Origin: Oceanirhabdus seepicola
GTDB taxonomy: Bacteria > Bacillota > Clostridia > Clostridiales > Clostridiaceae
Assembly: GCF_023684385.1 (NCBI RefSeq)
Contig: NZ_JAGSOJ010000002.1
Coordinates: 1,116,001-1,180,000 of the forward strand
Reading direction: 5' to 3'
DNA length: 64,000 nucleotides
The position numbers were made by a program, and so were the translations under genes. Shown one piece after another: positions 61,747 to 64,000 of the stretch (position 1 is its first letter; each line of letters begins with the position of its first letter). A model generated the notes under the pieces. It ran no database searches. It saw nothing but the letters and a program-made list of their open reading frames with translations, and was not told the origin of the DNA.

Positions 61747-63456
61747 ATGAAGGTTTTATTGTGTGGAATCAACTCACAATATGTACACAGTAATTTAGCT
61801 ATAAGATATTTAAAGGCATATGTTAAAGATATTATTGGAGAAAACTTAACATGTGATATAAGAGAATTCACAATTAATGAGAGAAGAGAAAAAATTCTTG
61901 AAGATATTATAATGGAAGAACCAGATGTAGTTGTTTTTTCTACTTACATATGGAATGGTGAATATGTGAGAGAAGTATCTAGATTAATTAAAGCTGTAGA
62001 TGATAAGATAAAGATTCTTTATGGAGGGCCAGAGGTTTCATATGACAGTGAAAATTTCTTTAAGAACAATCCTGGAGAATATTTAATTGAAGGTGAGGGA
62101 GAGGAAACTTTCCGTGAATTCTTTTTACACTTAAAAGGAAAAATGAAACTAGAAGATATTAAAGGTCTTTATCATAAGGGAAATAAGGGTGAAATAATAT
62201 ATAATGGACCTAGAGAAGCCATGGATATGAATAAAATTGTATTTCCTTATAGTGATGATGATGACTTGGAACATAAAATAGTTTATTATGAAGCCTCAAG
62301 GGGGTGCCCATTTAACTGTAAGTATTGTTTATCCGCTACCTTGAAAAAACTTAGATTTCTTAATGTGGAAAGAGTAAAGAAAGAACTTAAATACTTAAGT
62401 GATAAAGGGGTTCATTTAGTTAAATTTGTTGACAGAACATTTAATAGTGATAGAGTATTCTCAAGAGAATTATGGACATATCTCGGTGAGATGAATACTG
62501 ATACTAAGTTCCATTTTGAAATATCAGCAGATCTTTTAAGAGATGAAGATATAGAAATACTTAAAAGATCTCCTAAAGATAGATTCCAGTTTGAGGTAGG
62601 AGTGCAATCAACAGATAAAGCTGTTTTGAAAAATATCAATAGAATGGCTGAGTTTTCTAAAATTGCTGAAAATGTGAAAAAAGTTAAAGAATGTGGTAAT
62701 ATCATGCAACATTTAGATTTGATAGCTGGGCTGCCTGGAGAAGATTTTGAAACTTTTAAGAAGTCTTTTAATGATGTTTATGAGATAAGACCTGATGAGA
62801 TACAATTAGGATTCTTGAAATTAATTAAAGGTTCACCAATGAGAGCAGAAGCTGAAAAATGGGAAATGAAATATTCTCCTTATCAACCTTATGAAATTTT
62901 GCAAACTAAGCACATATCCTACAGAGAATTGCTAAAACTAAAGAAGATAGAAGCTATGGTAAATAAATATTACAATAGTGGAAAATTTGAGAATATCATT
63001 AAGTTTTTCGAGAAAAAATTTGAAACACCATTTGATTTCTATTATGAGTTAGGTATGTTCTTTGAAAATAGAGGGTATTTCAGCAGAAATATTAGTAGTA
63101 AAGATTATTATAAAGTATTTTTAGAGTTTGGTGATAATATAGCTGAGGAAAAAATGTATGCATTGAAAGAAATTGTTAAATATGATTATTTATTATTTAA
63201 CAAAAAGAGATACGTCCCAGAGTTTTTAAACAGATTAAATGATAAAAAGTTTATGAATGAATGTAAAGAGTATGTTAAAGTAAACTATCCAGATATAGAT
63301 AGAAATTCCATAAATATAGAGAAATATGAAATTGATATACTATCTTTTATTCATAATGACGAAGTGAAGAAAAAGGAAAAATATCTACTTTATGACATTG
63401 GGAATAATGAAATTATTGATATAACAGATGGATTGCAAAAAGAAGGTATTATTTAG
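61747..63456 (+). CDS. B12-binding radical SAM protein (DUF4080 type)
   Basis: A 569-residue protein. Residues about 1-140 form a cobalamin-binding Rossmann domain (NSQYVHSNLAIRYLKAY, then ILYGGPEVSYD). The radical SAM cluster motif CxxxCxxC is in EASRGCPFNCKYCLSAT (Cys about 187, 191, 194). A third, C-terminal region (about 380-569) matches the extension usually called DUF4080. Class B radical SAM enzymes of this kind do methylations or rearrangements; the substrate is unknown. AGAGGAG fits the ATG; the frame extends upstream into the previous gene, without support. It is followed directly by a GNRA-loop hairpin. Confidence 0.88.
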   Translation: MKVLLCGINSQYVHSNLAIRYLKAYVKDIIGENLTCDIREFTINERREKILEDIIMEEPDVVVFSTYIWNGEYVREVSRLIKAVDDKIKILYGGPEVSYDSENFFKNNPGEYLIEGEGEETFREFFLHLKGKMKLEDIKGLYHKGNKGEIIYNGPREAMDMNKIVFPYSDDDDLEHKIVYYEASRGCPFNCKYCLSATLKKLRFLNVERVKKELKYLSDKGVHLVKFVDRTFNSDRVFSRELWTYLGEMNTDTKFHFEISADLLRDEDIEILKRSPKDRFQFEVGVQSTDKAVLKNINRMAEFSKIAENVKKVKECGNIMQHLDLIAGLPGEDFETFKKSFNDVYEIRPDEIQLGFLKLIKGSPMRAEAEKWEMKYSPYQPYEILQTKHISYRELLKLKKIEAMVNKYYNSGKFENIIKFFEKKFETPFDFYYELGMFFENRGYFSRNISSKDYYKVFLEFGDNIAEEKMYALKEIVKYDYLLFNKKRYVPEFLNRLNDKKFMNECKEYVKVNYPDIDRNSINIEKYEIDILSFIHNDEVKKKEKYLLYDIGNNEIIDITDGLQKEGII

Positions 63457-63474
63457 GCACGGCGCAAGCTGTGC
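63457..63474 (+). terminator. Hairpin after the radical SAM gene
   Basis: GCACGGC and GCTGTGC pair (one G-U) around a GCAA tetraloop, starting at the base after the stop codon. No proper T-run follows, and a second hairpin TATCATT/AATGATA lies at about 63476-63498, so it may be a processing or stabilising element rather than a terminator. Confidence 0.5.
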
Positions 63475-63592
63475 TTATCATTAAGAGATTGAATGATAAG
63501 AAAAAATGTGCATTTAATTTTTAGAAAATTCCTTGAATTTTGAATGAGGAATGTTGATTGTTAAAATATATTACAACTTGTACAAATTTCTC

Positions 63593-63621
63593 TTGATTCT
63601 GAGTAAAAATGCAAGTATAAT
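63593..63621 (+). promoter_or_regulatory. Probable promoter of the V-type ATPase operon
   Basis: TTGATT (63593-63598), a 17-bp spacer and a consensus TATAAT (63616-63621), about 130 bp before the start of the first gene. Confidence 0.65.
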
Positions 63622-63748
63622 AGATATTGTAATCATTACTACATAAAACAATATTGCTAAAGTAATAATGGTTAAAAGTTATTATATTAGCAGTATTAAT
63701 TAATTATATTAAACAATAATTAAGAATTTTAAAGAAGGTGGTGATAAA

Positions 63749-64000
63749 TTGGCAATGGAGGCGATTAATAAAATCAAACTAAGTGAGGATAAAGCAAAAG
63801 CACTAGTTGAGGACGCTATATCTAAGAAAAAGGAAATTTTAAAAGAAGCAGATAAGCTCTCAAAAGATAAGTATGAAAGTATAGTCAAATCTGCTAATTC
63901 AGAAAAAAATGAATTAATTGAAGAGGCTATCAAATCTGGAGAGCAAGAAGCAGCGCCTATTTTTGAAAGCGGTAAGGTAGAGGTGCAAGAGATACTACAT
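63749..64000 (+). CDS. V-type ATP synthase subunit H (partial, window edge)
   Basis: The first 84 codons of an open frame that runs off the window. TTG at 63749 follows AAGGTGGTGAT (63735-63745); ATG at 63755 is an alternative. The product is a continuous, highly charged helix with Ala/Glu/Lys heptads (KAKALVEDAISKKKEILKEA), as in the H/G-type peripheral stalk subunit that begins the V/A-type ATPase operons of clostridia. That operon usually continues with I, K, E, C, F, A, B and D subunits. The call rests on coiled-coil pattern and position, so other coiled-coil proteins are possible. Confidence 0.65.
   Translation, partial: MAMEAINKIKLSEDKAKALVEDAISKKKEILKEADKLSKDKYESIVKSANSEKNELIEEAIKSGEQEAAPIFESGKVEVQEILH

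Overview
The window looks like a chromosomal segment of a low-GC, anaerobic, spore-forming Firmicute, most probably Clostridium sensu stricto. The reasons are the very AT-rich coding, strong GGAGG-type ribosome binding sites with frequent TTG/GTG starts, a T-box leader on argS, spoVB, the anaerobic sulfite reductase operon asrABC, a PPi-type phosphofructokinase and the start of a V-type ATPase operon. This assignment is inferred from gene content only.

Layout. 1-3.1 kb: promoter, T-box and argS, then an RNase H-like exonuclease. 3.1-5.3 kb: feoAB (minus strand) behind a Fur-like operator, with a mirrored operator facing a second RNase H-like protein. 6.2-8.5 kb: an unknown gene and adenine deaminase. 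8.7-10.4 kb: a three-gene type IV pilin, PilN-like and PilO-like cluster. 10.6-13.5 kb: a membrane alpha/beta hydrolase and a secreted protein. 13.7-17.9 kb (minus): GNAT protein, gltX, PPi-type phosphofructokinase. 18.2-19.9 kb: metallo-beta-lactamase-fold protein and SprT-like metalloprotease. 20.6-24.0 kb (minus): hypF and threonine aldolase.

24.1-34.7 kb is a sulfur and redox block: a Crp/Fnr regulator, a formate/nitrite-family channel (probably the hydrosulfide channel), asrA, asrB, asrC, a glyoxalase-fold protein, a Lys-rich protein with an Rpn-like tail, and on the minus strand a four-domain CoA-disulfide reductase/rhodanese/TusA/DsrE fusion behind an ArsR regulator. The ArsR gene is tandemly duplicated together with its promoter and the 3' end of a plsY-like gene. 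The block as a whole fits sulfite reduction, sulfide export and sulfane-sulfur handling. 33.5-38.5 kb holds a D-Ala-D-Ala carboxypeptidase, a Nudix hydrolase, small proteins, a HesB-like protein and pncB.

38.6-52.4 kb is the accessory region and the most unusual part. A UvrD/PcrA-like helicase gene is followed by at least five further copies or decayed remnants of its own 3' end (motifs V and VI to the stop). They are separated by unrelated cargo genes: a glycine-zipper protein with a WG-repeat protein, a Val-Tyr hexapeptide-repeat protein, GNAT acetyltransferases, an unknown 188-residue protein and a beta-helix/Ig surface protein, plus a second D-Ala-D-Ala carboxypeptidase. The intact helicase tail is an exact mosaic of two of the copies, which implies gene conversion along the array. 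Short dispersed inverted-repeat elements of two families (called A and B here) sit in or near the array and elsewhere in the window.

52.4-64 kb returns to ordinary chromosome: an operon of an FtsA-like ATPase, an M20 peptidase, an RluA-type pseudouridine synthase and a MurJ/YtgP-type flippase, then spoVB (convergent), a rubrerythrin-like protein, a phospholipase C-like protein, a B12-binding radical SAM protein and the first gene of a V-type ATPase operon cut by the window edge. I saw no tRNA, rRNA, CRISPR array, transposase or integrase. Product names rest on reading motifs in the translated sequence; no database search was run.
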